A DNA stretch of 34,927 nt, taken from Bacteroidales bacterium. Lineage in GTDB: Bacteria; Bacteroidota; Bacteroidia; Bacteroidales; PWNQ01. This document shows, piece after piece, positions 1-9,735 of this stretch; within the stretch, counting starts at the first letter, position 1, and each line of letters starts with the position of its first letter. A program made the position numbers and the translations under genes. The notes below the pieces were generated by a model. It saw nothing but the letters and a program-made list of their open reading frames with translations, had not been told where the DNA came from and did no database searches. The stretch is taken from contig JAIPAE010000014.1 of the NCBI GenBank assembly GCA_021740245.1, positions 1-34,927 of the forward strand. The letters are read 5' to 3'.

Positions 1-1
1 T

Positions 2-1081
2 TTTTTGGTCTCCAGAGTTATTGGGGCATCGTTTCGCATGTTCTTAGTCGTAAATGTTTTGCAGCTATTTGTCTTTAATGCATGGGGAATACCTTTCTGG
101 GCAACGGTGATTGTCTTTATCATTCTGATGGTGCTTTATACATACCGTGGCGGGATTAAAACTATCGTTTGGACCGATACCTTGCAAACTACATTTATGC
201 TGGCGACCATAATTGTTTCCATTGTTTTAATAAGCAAAGAACTGAATTTTAGCTTTGGGGAAATGGTAAATGCCATCACCGATAGTAAATATTCCAAAGT
301 TTTAATTCTGGATTTTCAACATAAATATTTCTTTCTAAAGCAATTTATTAGTGGTGCATTTATTGCCATTGTTATGACAGGCCTGGATCAGGATATGATG
401 CAAAAGAATCTGAGCTGCCGGAACCTGAAAGAAGCCAAAAAAAATATTTATTCGATGAGCTTTGCGTTGGTCCCCATGAATATTTTAATCCTTTCTCTTG
501 GAGTACTGCTGTATATATACGCATCAGCGAATGGCATTGTAGTACCTGAGACTACAGATGATCTGTTCCCGATCATAGCTTTGAAATATCTGGGCAGTTT
601 TGCCGGGATTGTTTTCCTTATTGGTTTGATCTCTGCAGCATATTCCAGTGCAGATAGTGCCTTAACATCATTGACCACGTCATTTAGCATAGACTTTATG
701 CGCCTGGACAAGAATGATAAGCTCAACGAGAAACAAAAGATCAAAACCAGGCAAATAATACATGCAGGCGTGGCGCTTACGGTTATGATCGTTATTGTTA
801 TTTTTAATGAGATCAATGATTCTTCCGTTATCTCAAAACTATTTACTATAGCCGGCTATACTTACGGACCTTTACTGGGAATGTTCTCATTCGGTATATT
901 TTTCAAACGAAAGGTTAAAGACCGCTTTGTGCCATTGATTGCTGTCCTTTCCCCGGCTTTATGCTATTTGATTAGCGCTAATTCTCAAACCTGGCTAAAT
1001 GGCTATGAATTTGGTTTTGAATTGCTATTGCTCAACGGGTCTCTTGTTTTTGCAGGGTTATTTGTAATCTCACGAAATTAA
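2..1081 (+). CDS. Sodium:solute symporter family protein (5'-truncated by window edge)
   Basis: Multi-TM protein with SSS-like segments (YRGGIKTIVWTDTLQTTFML, GLDQDMMQKNLSCRNLKEAKKN, GLISAAYSSADSALTSLTTSF); open to the window start, first 'start' is TTG so the gene continues upstream. Confidence 0.9.
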   Translation, partial: FLVSRVIGASFRMFLVVNVLQLFVFNAWGIPFWATVIVFIILMVLYTYRGGIKTIVWTDTLQTTFMLATIIVSIVLISKELNFSFGEMVNAITDSKYSKVLILDFQHKYFFLKQFISGAFIAIVMTGLDQDMMQKNLSCRNLKEAKKNIYSMSFALVPMNILILSLGVLLYIYASANGIVVPETTDDLFPIIALKYLGSFAGIVFLIGLISAAYSSADSALTSLTTSFSIDFMRLDKNDKLNEKQKIKTRQIIHAGVALTVMIVIVIFNEINDSSVISKLFTIAGYTYGPLLGMFSFGIFFKRKVKDRFVPLIAVLSPALCYLISANSQTWLNGYEFGFELLLLNGSLVFAGLFVISRN

Positions 1082-1212
1082 TATTGATGAGCTAATGGGA
1101 ATGTATTATTTTCGTTGTTTGTTAGTATACCACAACCAATTCAGTTTGATTAAAGTAAGTGACTGATAGCTAAAGTGTTGGTGATTTCAAGATCGTAAAT
1201 AAATAAGAGTCT

Positions 1213-2427
1213 ATGAATAAATTATTCTTTCTGCTTTTGATAATCGCGTTATCATCATGTAAAATTCATGAAACCTTTCATGTTGTACCTGTTGATAATT
1301 TAGGAGAAAAGCCAGTTGAAGAAGGCAAAAAAGAAGCAATCAAAAAAGAGGGTGTTTATTATGCATTGCCGCGGACAAGAGTTATTGTTAATGTGGCCGT
1401 AAAGAAAACATCCCGTTACAGGGGACCATATGCTGGCTTTGCATCCCGGTATCTGGGCATAAATAATGTGATTGAAAAGAATGAATCCGTTTATGATATT
1501 CGGGATATAAAAATATCAACATTTTATGAACCTGATCCGGAACAATTTTATTTTGTGGAGTTTGATGATGAACAATCCGCTTCAGCCCATAGTATTATGA
1601 TGGAATTAACAGAAGCAGGTCTTATTGCCAATGTGAATAATACTTCAAAATATAGCTCAAGCCGTGATTTAACTTATGTGGTTGATGAAGAAAGAAATGA
1701 TCTGAGTAAAACGTTTAAATATTTTCCTGATCAGAATTTATACGAAAAAGTGGATACACTTATTGAAGAAGTTACCCGTGACACAGTAACAATCAAAAAG
1801 CAAATCCTGAAACGTAAAATGGTGGAAAAGACTGAGGAGCAAAAGGCCAGAGAAGCAGCGGATTTTATTTTAAAAGTCCGGGAACAAAAAATGAATTTGA
1901 TCACAGGTTATCAGGAGACTCCATATCCGAAAGAAACAGTGGAATATATGTTTGAAGAACTAGAAAACATGGAAAATGATTATCTGAAATTATTTACTGG
2001 CATGCACACAACACAAGTATTAAATTACAGATATTCATTTATGCCGGTAAAAGACTCTTCTGTAATAAGAAAGCCATTGTTTAAATTTTCAACACAAGAA
2101 GGAGTAATGGATGCAAAAAGCGAAACAGGTGAAATGGTTTATTTGCAGTTGAATACAAAGGATATAGCAACCAGTATGGAAGATCATATGCGTAAAAACT
2201 ATGAACAGGCTCCGGATCAAAACAAAAATGGATTTTACTACCGTATGCCTGCCACTGCGAACATTTCAGTATGGCTCGGCTCAAAGCTCAAAGCCGAAGC
2301 TCTGTATCCAGTCAGTCAGTTTGGTGTTGTTAATGCTTTACCCAACAGGTATGATAAAATCCGCTTTTATCCTTCTACAGGAATGATAAAAACAATTGAT
2401 TCAGCGGGTAAAGACAAATCCCGCTAA
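1213..2427 (+). CDS. DUF4831-family lipoprotein-like protein
   Basis: N-terminal signal with lipobox-like LSSC; sequence GVYYALPRTRVIVNVAVKKT...GPYAGFASRYLGI...YDIRDIKISTFYEPDPEQFYFVEF resembles the Bacteroidota DUF4831 family. Confidence 0.8.
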   Translation: MNKLFFLLLIIALSSCKIHETFHVVPVDNLGEKPVEEGKKEAIKKEGVYYALPRTRVIVNVAVKKTSRYRGPYAGFASRYLGINNVIEKNESVYDIRDIKISTFYEPDPEQFYFVEFDDEQSASAHSIMMELTEAGLIANVNNTSKYSSSRDLTYVVDEERNDLSKTFKYFPDQNLYEKVDTLIEEVTRDTVTIKKQILKRKMVEKTEEQKAREAADFILKVREQKMNLITGYQETPYPKETVEYMFEELENMENDYLKLFTGMHTTQVLNYRYSFMPVKDSSVIRKPLFKFSTQEGVMDAKSETGEMVYLQLNTKDIATSMEDHMRKNYEQAPDQNKNGFYYRMPATANISVWLGSKLKAEALYPVSQFGVVNALPNRYDKIRFYPSTGMIKTIDSAGKDKSR

Positions 2428-2437
2428 TTTTAAATGA

Positions 2438-5431
2438 TTGCTTATGAATTCAAATGATTACAGTTATTATAATCCCGAAAATCAATATTATTTTTCCGAT
2501 ACTTCATTTGATCTATTGATGCGCAAGCGTATCAGTAAGGTCTTGCTGATCTGTTCCACCTATGATGCATTTATGCTAGAGGAGGACGGGCGCATAGACG
2601 AGCAGATATTTAATGAATATGTTTCACTTAACCTTCGCTATCCGCCTCAGTTTATTCAGGCCTCATCAGCAGAGGAAGCCTGGGATATATTGCATGAACA
2701 ACAAATAGACCTGGTGATTTCCATGCTTAGTATTGAAGATATGGACCCGTTTCAGTTGTCCATATCTTTTAAAAAAGAATATCCGCATATTCCGATTGTT
2801 GTTTTGACACCATTTTCCCGGGAAGTAACCATGAAACTGAGCAATGAGGACCTCAGTGCAATTGACCACGTCTTTTGTTGGTTGGGGAATGCGAATATTT
2901 TGCTGGCCATAATAAAACTGATAGAGGACAGCATGAATGCTTCTTATGATGTGGAAAAAGTAGGGGTGCAGGTCATTATTCTGGTGGAAGATAACATCCG
3001 CTTTTATTCCAGTTATTTACCTAATATTTACAGGATCATTTTCAGGCAATCAAAAAAATTCATGTCCGAGGGACTGAATGAACACCAAAAAATGCTTAGG
3101 ATGCGTGGACGTCCAAAAATGTTACTTGCCAGAACATATGAAGATGCCATTAGCTATTATGAGAAATATAAACATAACCTGTTGGGAATCATATCAGATA
3201 TAAGCTATTCCCGAAAAGGAAAGATGGATAAGTTTGCCGGCGTGCGTTTATGCCAGAAAGTGAGAAAAGACGATAAATTTCTACCCTTTCTTTTACAATC
3301 CAGCGAAGGAGCTAATGAAAAACTTGCTAAACGGGAAAGAGTAGGGTTTATCAATAAAAACTCAAAAACACTTTTAAAAGAACTAAGAGATTACATTGTC
3401 CAAAATTTTGCTTTTGGCGATTTTATTTTTTTGGACCCGTCAACCGGTGAAGAGATCGACAGGGCAAATGATCTCCAATCATTTCAGCAAAAGCTTTATG
3501 CCATTCCTGATAAGACCCTCAATTATCACATAAACAGGAATCATGTCTCAAAGTGGTTGAATGCCCGGGCTTTGTTTCCTATTGCTGATATGTTGAAACA
3601 CCTGCGCCCGGAACATTTTGAAAATATTGATGAAATCCGTAGGTTTTTATTCGATACGATTGCCTCTTACCGGAGAGGAAAGGGAAGGGGAGTTATTGCA
3701 AAATTTTATCGTGAACGCTTTGACGAGTATTTAATTTTTTCACGTATCGGAGAAGGTTCAATTGGAGGAAAGGCTCGTGGTCTTGCATTTATTGATTCTC
3801 TGTTAAAAAAGCACAACCTGATGGATAAATTCAAGGATGTTATTATTACAATTCCACGTACTGTTGTGCTAAGCACTGATGTGTTTGATGAGTATATGGA
3901 AGATAATGAATTGTATGATATTGCCTTGTCCGACAGTAGCGATGATGAAATATTGGAGCAATTTGTCAATGCCCGGTTGCCTTTCAGGATTCATAAAGAC
4001 CTGCTTGCCTTTATACAGGTAGTCAGAAATCCGATTGCCATTCGTTCATCCAGTTTGCTGGAAGATTCACATTATCAGCCTTTTGCTGGGATTTACAGTA
4101 CTTATATGATACCCCGGATTGAAAATGACGAACGCCTGATGCTGGAATTGTTGGGAAATGCCATTAAAAGTGTTTATGCCTCTGTTTTTTTTAAAGACAG
4201 CAAGGCATATATGGAGGCTACATCAAATGTTATTGATGAAGAAAAAATGGGAATTGTTTTACAGGAAGTGTGTGGAAGTGAAAACAATGACTTTGATGAT
4301 CTTTTTGCTCCTACAATATCTGGCGTGGCACAGTCTATCAATTTTTACCCTATTGGTGAGGAAAAACCTGAAGACGGTATAGCCAGCGTGGCAGTTGGCC
4401 TGGGGAAATACATCGTGGATGGTGCCCAAACCCTCAGGTTCTCACCAAAATATCCCCGGAAAATACTACAGCTTTCTTCGCCTGAAATGGCCCTCAGAGA
4501 TACTCAAAAGTATTTTTATGCCCTTGATCTTAAAAGCGAAAGCTTTCACCCTTCTGTGGATGATGCTGTTAACCTAAAAAAAATACGTATTAAAGAAGTA
4601 GCCGAATCATCAGCGTTCAGGCATGTCTTCTCAACGTATGATTATACTAATCATATTATTCGCGATGGCGCAAATTATAAAGGCAAAAAAATTGTGACAT
4701 TTGCAAACATATTGAAAAATAATGCTTTCCCATTAGCTGATATAATAAAAGATATGCTGGAAATAGGTCAACGTGCTATGAATAATCCCATAGAAATTGA
4801 GTTTGCTGTTAACCTGAATATACCTAAAGGACATCCACGCATATTCAGTATGTTACAGATCAGGCCTATAGTTGAAAATAAAGAACAACTTAATGTAGAC
4901 ATAGGTAAAGATATTAAAGAAGAAGATACGATCATTTATTCATATTCAGCTCTTGGTAACGGCGAAATAAAAAACCTGAAAGACATTATTTACATCAAAC
5001 CTGAATCATTTGATGCATCAAAAAATCCGCAAATAGCAGTTGAGTTGGAAAAACTCAATAAACAATTCAGGGAACAAAAAGAAAACTATGTTTTAATCGG
5101 GCCGGGCAGATGGGGTTCAAACGATCCATGGCTTGGAATTCCCGTCAGATGGCCGCAAATATCACAGGCCAGATTGATTGTGGAATCCGGATTAGAAGAC
5201 TACAGGATTGATCCATCACAGGGTACGCATTTTTTTCAAAATCTGACTTCATTTCAGGTAGGATATTTTACTGTCAATCCTTTTATTAATGATGGTCATT
5301 ATGATGTTGAATTTCTTAATAAACAGGATGCCGTTTATGAAAACGATTACCTGCGACATATACGCTTTGAAAAACCTTTAATGGTTAAAATAGATGGCCG
5401 ACAAAATAAAGGCGCATTATTTCTGAATTAA
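2438..5431 (+). CDS. Two receiver-like domains fused to a PEP/pyruvate-binding (PPDK N-terminal, ATP-grasp) domain
   Basis: Second receiver-like block VQVIILVEDN...GIISDISYSRKGKMDKFAGVRL; PPDK_N-like GEGSIGGKARGLAFIDSLL, NPIAIRSSSLLEDSHYQPFAGIYSTYMIP, EIEFAVN...FSMLQIRPI. Confidence 0.85.
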   Translation: MLMNSNDYSYYNPENQYYFSDTSFDLLMRKRISKVLLICSTYDAFMLEEDGRIDEQIFNEYVSLNLRYPPQFIQASSAEEAWDILHEQQIDLVISMLSIEDMDPFQLSISFKKEYPHIPIVVLTPFSREVTMKLSNEDLSAIDHVFCWLGNANILLAIIKLIEDSMNASYDVEKVGVQVIILVEDNIRFYSSYLPNIYRIIFRQSKKFMSEGLNEHQKMLRMRGRPKMLLARTYEDAISYYEKYKHNLLGIISDISYSRKGKMDKFAGVRLCQKVRKDDKFLPFLLQSSEGANEKLAKRERVGFINKNSKTLLKELRDYIVQNFAFGDFIFLDPSTGEEIDRANDLQSFQQKLYAIPDKTLNYHINRNHVSKWLNARALFPIADMLKHLRPEHFENIDEIRRFLFDTIASYRRGKGRGVIAKFYRERFDEYLIFSRIGEGSIGGKARGLAFIDSLLKKHNLMDKFKDVIITIPRTVVLSTDVFDEYMEDNELYDIALSDSSDDEILEQFVNARLPFRIHKDLLAFIQVVRNPIAIRSSSLLEDSHYQPFAGIYSTYMIPRIENDERLMLELLGNAIKSVYASVFFKDSKAYMEATSNVIDEEKMGIVLQEVCGSENNDFDDLFAPTISGVAQSINFYPIGEEKPEDGIASVAVGLGKYIVDGAQTLRFSPKYPRKILQLSSPEMALRDTQKYFYALDLKSESFHPSVDDAVNLKKIRIKEVAESSAFRHVFSTYDYTNHIIRDGANYKGKKIVTFANILKNNAFPLADIIKDMLEIGQRAMNNPIEIEFAVNLNIPKGHPRIFSMLQIRPIVENKEQLNVDIGKDIKEEDTIIYSYSALGNGEIKNLKDIIYIKPESFDASKNPQIAVELEKLNKQFREQKENYVLIGPGRWGSNDPWLGIPVRWPQISQARLIVESGLEDYRIDPSQGTHFFQNLTSFQVGYFTVNPFINDGHYDVEFLNKQDAVYENDYLRHIRFEKPLMVKIDGRQNKGALFLN

Positions 5432-5478
5432 TTTAAGTAAATGCCTTGTAGCTTCATCTTGAATAAAATTACAACAGT

Positions 5479-5742
5479 ATGGATTACTCTAACTTAAAAG
5501 TTAAATTGAATGAAAATCATAGCTGGCCTTCAGTATATATGTTTAAATTTATTGTTCATGATGATGCCCATAAGCTGGACCAGGTGCAAAAACTTTTTTC
5601 AAAAGAAGCCGAATTAAGCTATAAGGCTTCCAGAAATGGAAGTTTTATAGCTGTTACAGGAAAAGAACTCATGCTTAGTGCAGATGAAGTCATACGTGTA
5701 TACCAAAAAGCAGAATCAATAAAAAATCTGATTGCGTTATAA
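5479..5742 (+). CDS. DUF493 (YbeD-like) family protein
   Basis: 87 aa; WPSVYMFKFIVHDDAHKLDQVQKLF...SYKASRNGSFIAVTGKELMLSADEVIRVYQKAESIKNLIAL. Confidence 0.75.
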   Translation: MDYSNLKVKLNENHSWPSVYMFKFIVHDDAHKLDQVQKLFSKEAELSYKASRNGSFIAVTGKELMLSADEVIRVYQKAESIKNLIAL

Positions 5743-5767
5743 TATAAATTAGTAAAACAAAATTATT

Positions 5768-6076
5768 ATGTTGGGGAATTTGAAAGAACAAATCAAAGAA
5801 GCTCAGGCTGAGATGAAGCAAAAACTTGAGCAAATGGAAATTGAAGGTGAAGTAGAGCAAGGACTGTTAAAAGTTGTGGTGAATGGTAACAGGAAAGTTC
5901 TGTCAATTGATGTTGATGCTGCATTATATGAACAATTAAACCGGGATAAACTTCAGGATATGATAAAACAAGCCTCTAACCTTGCACTGGATAAAGCTGA
6001 AAAGATCGCAGAAGAAGAAATGATGAACTCTGCAAAAGGTGTATTGCCTGGAATGGCCGGGTTATTTGGAGGATAA
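5768..6076 (+). CDS. YbaB/EbfC family nucleoid-associated protein
   Basis: 102 aa; LGNLKEQIKEAQAEMKQKLEQMEIEGEVEQGLLKVVVNGNRKVLSIDVD...LPGMAGLFGG. Confidence 0.85.
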   Translation: MLGNLKEQIKEAQAEMKQKLEQMEIEGEVEQGLLKVVVNGNRKVLSIDVDAALYEQLNRDKLQDMIKQASNLALDKAEKIAEEEMMNSAKGVLPGMAGLFGG

Positions 6077-6210
6077 ACCTAATTATACCATATAGAATTA
6101 TTTTTTAAAGACGTATATGATCATCAAAATACGTTAAAAAAAAATTATAAAGCATTTTTCTATCTTATTTTTATTATTTTAGTGGATAAATAATCTACAA
6201 ATGAAATGTT

Positions 6211-6471
6211 ATGGATTATGACCTGTTAAATCATAATGAAGATCTGGTTGCTGAGGTTAATGAAATGATTGATATGCATTTGGAAGAAAATGAACCGATA
6301 ATTACAGGGCAAACTTTTAGCCGTTTGGTGAAAGAAGGCTATACTGATTTTCAGGCCAGAAATCTCATTGGTAAATGTATGGCTTTTGAATTGACCAGCG
6401 ATAAAGGTTTCGATGAAAAAAGATATTCTTTTCATCTTTCTCATTTGCCTGATGTGAATTTTGAATGGTAG
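6211..6471 (+). CDS. Hypothetical protein, 86 aa
   Basis: Intact ORF in its own intergenic slot, coding-like acidic composition; no family recognised. Confidence 0.55.
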   Translation: MDYDLLNHNEDLVAEVNEMIDMHLEENEPIITGQTFSRLVKEGYTDFQARNLIGKCMAFELTSDKGFDEKRYSFHLSHLPDVNFEW

Positions 6472-6567
6472 TCATTCTTTTCTTTTCAAGTTAATTGCCG
6501 GACAGATATAACTATTGTGCCTAAAATATGTTATTTTTGCTCACACTTTCTGTCATACCAGGTTATT

Positions 6568-8028
6568 ATGTATTTTTTGCTGCGAATTCTGGAAAAGTTA
6601 TTCATTATATATTTTGTAAGCTACATGCTTGTTGATATTGGGCTTTTCATTTATTCCTTTATTGTCTTCAGAAAGCGAAATCGCAAAATAAAATTACCTT
6701 CTGATGAACCTTTTGAAGACCAAAAAGTAACCATCTTAGTGCCCGCCTTCAATGAAGAGGTTTCCATTGCACATTGTGCTGAAATGCTACTTTATCTGGA
6801 TTATCCAAATTATGAGCTGATCGTTATCAATGATGGGTCTAAAGATGATACGTTAGATCAATTAATAAAAAACTTTAATCTAAAGAAAAACAGGTCTCAA
6901 ATCCTGCAACCATTAAAAACATCAACTATTAAAGAAATATATCAGTCAGAGAACAAGGAGCTTATAGTAATAGATAAAGAGAACGGAGGCAAAGCTGATT
7001 CTTTAAATGCTGGCATAAACTTAGCTTCAGGAAAATATATTTGTACGATTGATGCAGATTCTATACTGGATAATCAAGCTTTAAAATATGTGATCATCCC
7101 GTTTCTTAAAAACCCGGCCACAATGGTAACAGGTGGGCAGCTTGCCGCAGCAAATGATATTACATTAAAAAACAATAAAGTTGTGAGTTCGCGAATGCCG
7201 TCAAATATTTGGGTTTTATGGCAGATAATTGAATATATCAAATCATTTTTGGTTTCCCGTATAGGACTCAGCAAGATTAATGCCTTAATGCTTATGTCTG
7301 GCGCCTTTTCAGTATACAGAAAAGATGAATTGCAGGCAATAGGAGGTTTTTTAAGCCCACAAAATGAGCATCCTTATATTATCAAAAATATAGGCAAGGG
7401 AAAACATACAGTATGTGAAGATATGGAGATTGTTGTCCGCTTGTTTAAGTATCGCAAAGATAATAAGCGGAAAGCTAAAGCCACATTTTTGCCAACGCCT
7501 GTATGTTGGACGGAAGTTCCTGAAAACGCAGGAAGCTTGTTTAAACAGCGAGCCAGGTGGCACCAGGGTTTGATAGAGTCGCTTTTTATTCACAGCTCTA
7601 TGATCATGGAACCACGCTATAAAGCTGCAGGTCTTGTAGGATTACCATATTACTTTTTCTTTGAAATGCTGGCTCCTATCGTTAAGGTTTTTGCTATCAT
7701 ATTTGTCATTGTTGCTGTTAATGCTGGAATGATCGACCTACTATGGATTTCTCTGCTGTTGATTTCTGTCATTTTGCTTACAGCCATTATAACCACTTCA
7801 ATTACTGCCGTTATTGAATATTGGAGCAATTATCAATCTCGCACCAATCGCGATGCATTAAGGTATAAGACTTTCTATGATTGGGTGAAGCTTATTTTTG
7901 CCGGAATTATGGGCGAATTTTCGTATTCGTTTTATAAATTAGCAGCGCAATTAAAGGGTTTTGTTTATTTCTTTGCTAACAAAAGTGACTGGAAAAAATT
8001 TGAAAGAAAAGGAATTAAAAAAGTATAA
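6568..8028 (+). CDS. Processive family-2 glycosyltransferase (PgaC/IcaA-like), membrane protein
   Basis: VPAFNEE, INDGSKDDT, DADSIL, CEDMEIV, QRARW motifs and flanking TM segments. ORF track starts at GTG 6517; the internal ATG at 6568 (MYFLLRILEKL) is the more likely start. Confidence 0.9.
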   Translation: MYFLLRILEKLFIIYFVSYMLVDIGLFIYSFIVFRKRNRKIKLPSDEPFEDQKVTILVPAFNEEVSIAHCAEMLLYLDYPNYELIVINDGSKDDTLDQLIKNFNLKKNRSQILQPLKTSTIKEIYQSENKELIVIDKENGGKADSLNAGINLASGKYICTIDADSILDNQALKYVIIPFLKNPATMVTGGQLAAANDITLKNNKVVSSRMPSNIWVLWQIIEYIKSFLVSRIGLSKINALMLMSGAFSVYRKDELQAIGGFLSPQNEHPYIIKNIGKGKHTVCEDMEIVVRLFKYRKDNKRKAKATFLPTPVCWTEVPENAGSLFKQRARWHQGLIESLFIHSSMIMEPRYKAAGLVGLPYYFFFEMLAPIVKVFAIIFVIVAVNAGMIDLLWISLLLISVILLTAIITTSITAVIEYWSNYQSRTNRDALRYKTFYDWVKLIFAGIMGEFSYSFYKLAAQLKGFVYFFANKSDWKKFERKGIKKV

Positions 8029-8172
8029 CACGGAACTTGTTCCGCCTGTTGGCAGAAACATACAGTGGTATGATTATAAGAGAACTAAAAATAGTAGTTG
8101 CCGGATATTTAGCTTATCATAGCGAGCTTCTCTGATTGTAGCGGGGACCATTAAAATCAAAATTATAAACGA

Positions 8173-9732
8173 ATGAAAATAAAGCTATTGACCGTATTAT
8201 TTCTGTTAGCAGGTATTGCTTTTGGTCAAAAGCATCAAAAAGATTCTCTTCGGGCAGCTGGTTATGAAGCCATGACCGAAGGAGAGTATGACAAGGCAGT
8301 AAATGCTTATTCAAAGATCATTTTTTTGGACAGCAGTGATTATGATGCTCATCTGGCGCTTGGAAGACTCTATTACAAAAAGAACAAGTGCGATTCTTCA
8401 ATTCTTTTTTTCCAAAGGATTTACAGTAAGGATTCAACAGATGCTGAAGCTATGATGGGGTTTACACGTTGCTATATCCGAAAAGAAAAATTTGATACGG
8501 CTATATATTTTGCTCATATGAACATAAAAAATAACCCTGCTTACATTCCTGCTTATTTATTACTCGCAAAAGCGTTAAGTTATGACGGTAAAGTGGATAA
8601 AGCCATTGAAGTTTATAAGCAGGCTAACAGGAAAGATGACACCTGGTCACAGGTTTGGGCCGGGTTAGGTAAAATGTATTACTGGAAATCAATGCCGTAT
8701 ACTGCTGAAGAACATTATAAGAAAGCGATTGAATTGGACCCTGAGAATAATTCCATTAAAAATGAATATGAAACGATAAGGAAAATACTGAAACTTAAAT
8801 TAACCGGGAGTTTTCAGTATTTGCAGGAAAAAGAAGAATCATATCAAATAGATGCTTTTGTTCAACGTTATGGAATAAGCAAAAGATTATCTGATCATTT
8901 TCAATTATCGGTTAATTTTTTACTGGATTACTCAACCCGTGAGTTTGTTTTTGATGATGATACAACCCGTTGGTTTGATAATACATGGATTAAAGCAGGA
9001 TGGATAAATGAAAAAAATCATTTCAGTATTTATGCTGGTGGAAGTAATAGTGATCAAAAAATGTCAACTTATGGAGCAAGCTGGAGGTATAAAAACAAGT
9101 TTGGAAAATTAAAAATTAAAAATACCATAGATGGTGGATACAGCTATTTTTATTACTGGAATGAAGTGGGACGACATGCTGTTTCCAATAAACTAAAAAT
9201 CTCATTTTTTGATTTTGTAACAAATGTTGATGTAAGTGCCGGTATTGTTGATGAAAAAGACGTAAGAACCTATACTTCTGATCCCTACATAAAGGATGTA
9301 AATCCTCACATTAATTATAGATTTGCTTTTAAATGGCAGGTTCTTGAAAATCCTGATTTGAAAATAGGAGGAAGCCATTCCTATTATGATTTTAAATATA
9401 TATCCAGGGATTATTATTCACCGAATGACCGTTTTTTGACAGGACCGTTGGTTTCGGTTTATTACGATATCAGAAATTTTTATGTCTACGGAATGTATTC
9501 TTATAATTTTGGTACGGAAAAATATTATTATCTGGAAACAATAAACCCGGGTAATGGCGCTAACAGTGAGGAAGTTGAAAGAAGCGGAACCATTGATGCC
9601 GATAACTGGTCAGCATCTTTTGAAACCGGCTTTAATTGGGATAAATTTTCGTTATCAGCAGGTATTAGCAGATTTTATAATCCGTATTATGAAAATCTGC
9701 TGATATCTTTGTCCATATCCGCTAAATTATAA
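8173..9732 (+). CDS. TPR-repeat protein with C-terminal YaiO-like outer-membrane beta-barrel
   Basis: Signal peptide ending AFGQ; N-terminal TPRs (AYSKIIFLDSSDYDAHLALGRLYYKKNKCDSSILFFQRIY, AEEHYKKAIELDPEN); aromatic alternating strands in the C-terminal half, terminal LLISLSISAKL. Confidence 0.8.
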   Translation: MKIKLLTVLFLLAGIAFGQKHQKDSLRAAGYEAMTEGEYDKAVNAYSKIIFLDSSDYDAHLALGRLYYKKNKCDSSILFFQRIYSKDSTDAEAMMGFTRCYIRKEKFDTAIYFAHMNIKNNPAYIPAYLLLAKALSYDGKVDKAIEVYKQANRKDDTWSQVWAGLGKMYYWKSMPYTAEEHYKKAIELDPENNSIKNEYETIRKILKLKLTGSFQYLQEKEESYQIDAFVQRYGISKRLSDHFQLSVNFLLDYSTREFVFDDDTTRWFDNTWIKAGWINEKNHFSIYAGGSNSDQKMSTYGASWRYKNKFGKLKIKNTIDGGYSYFYYWNEVGRHAVSNKLKISFFDFVTNVDVSAGIVDEKDVRTYTSDPYIKDVNPHINYRFAFKWQVLENPDLKIGGSHSYYDFKYISRDYYSPNDRFLTGPLVSVYYDIRNFYVYGMYSYNFGTEKYYYLETINPGNGANSEEVERSGTIDADNWSASFETGFNWDKFSLSAGISRFYNPYYENLLISLSISAKL

Positions 9733-9735
9733 TTT

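Noticed and set aside
6515-6539. TTG ... TATTTTTG promoter-like pair upstream of the GT2 gene
   Set aside because: Spacing is about 14 nt rather than about 19-20 nt; -7 match alone is weak in AT-rich DNA
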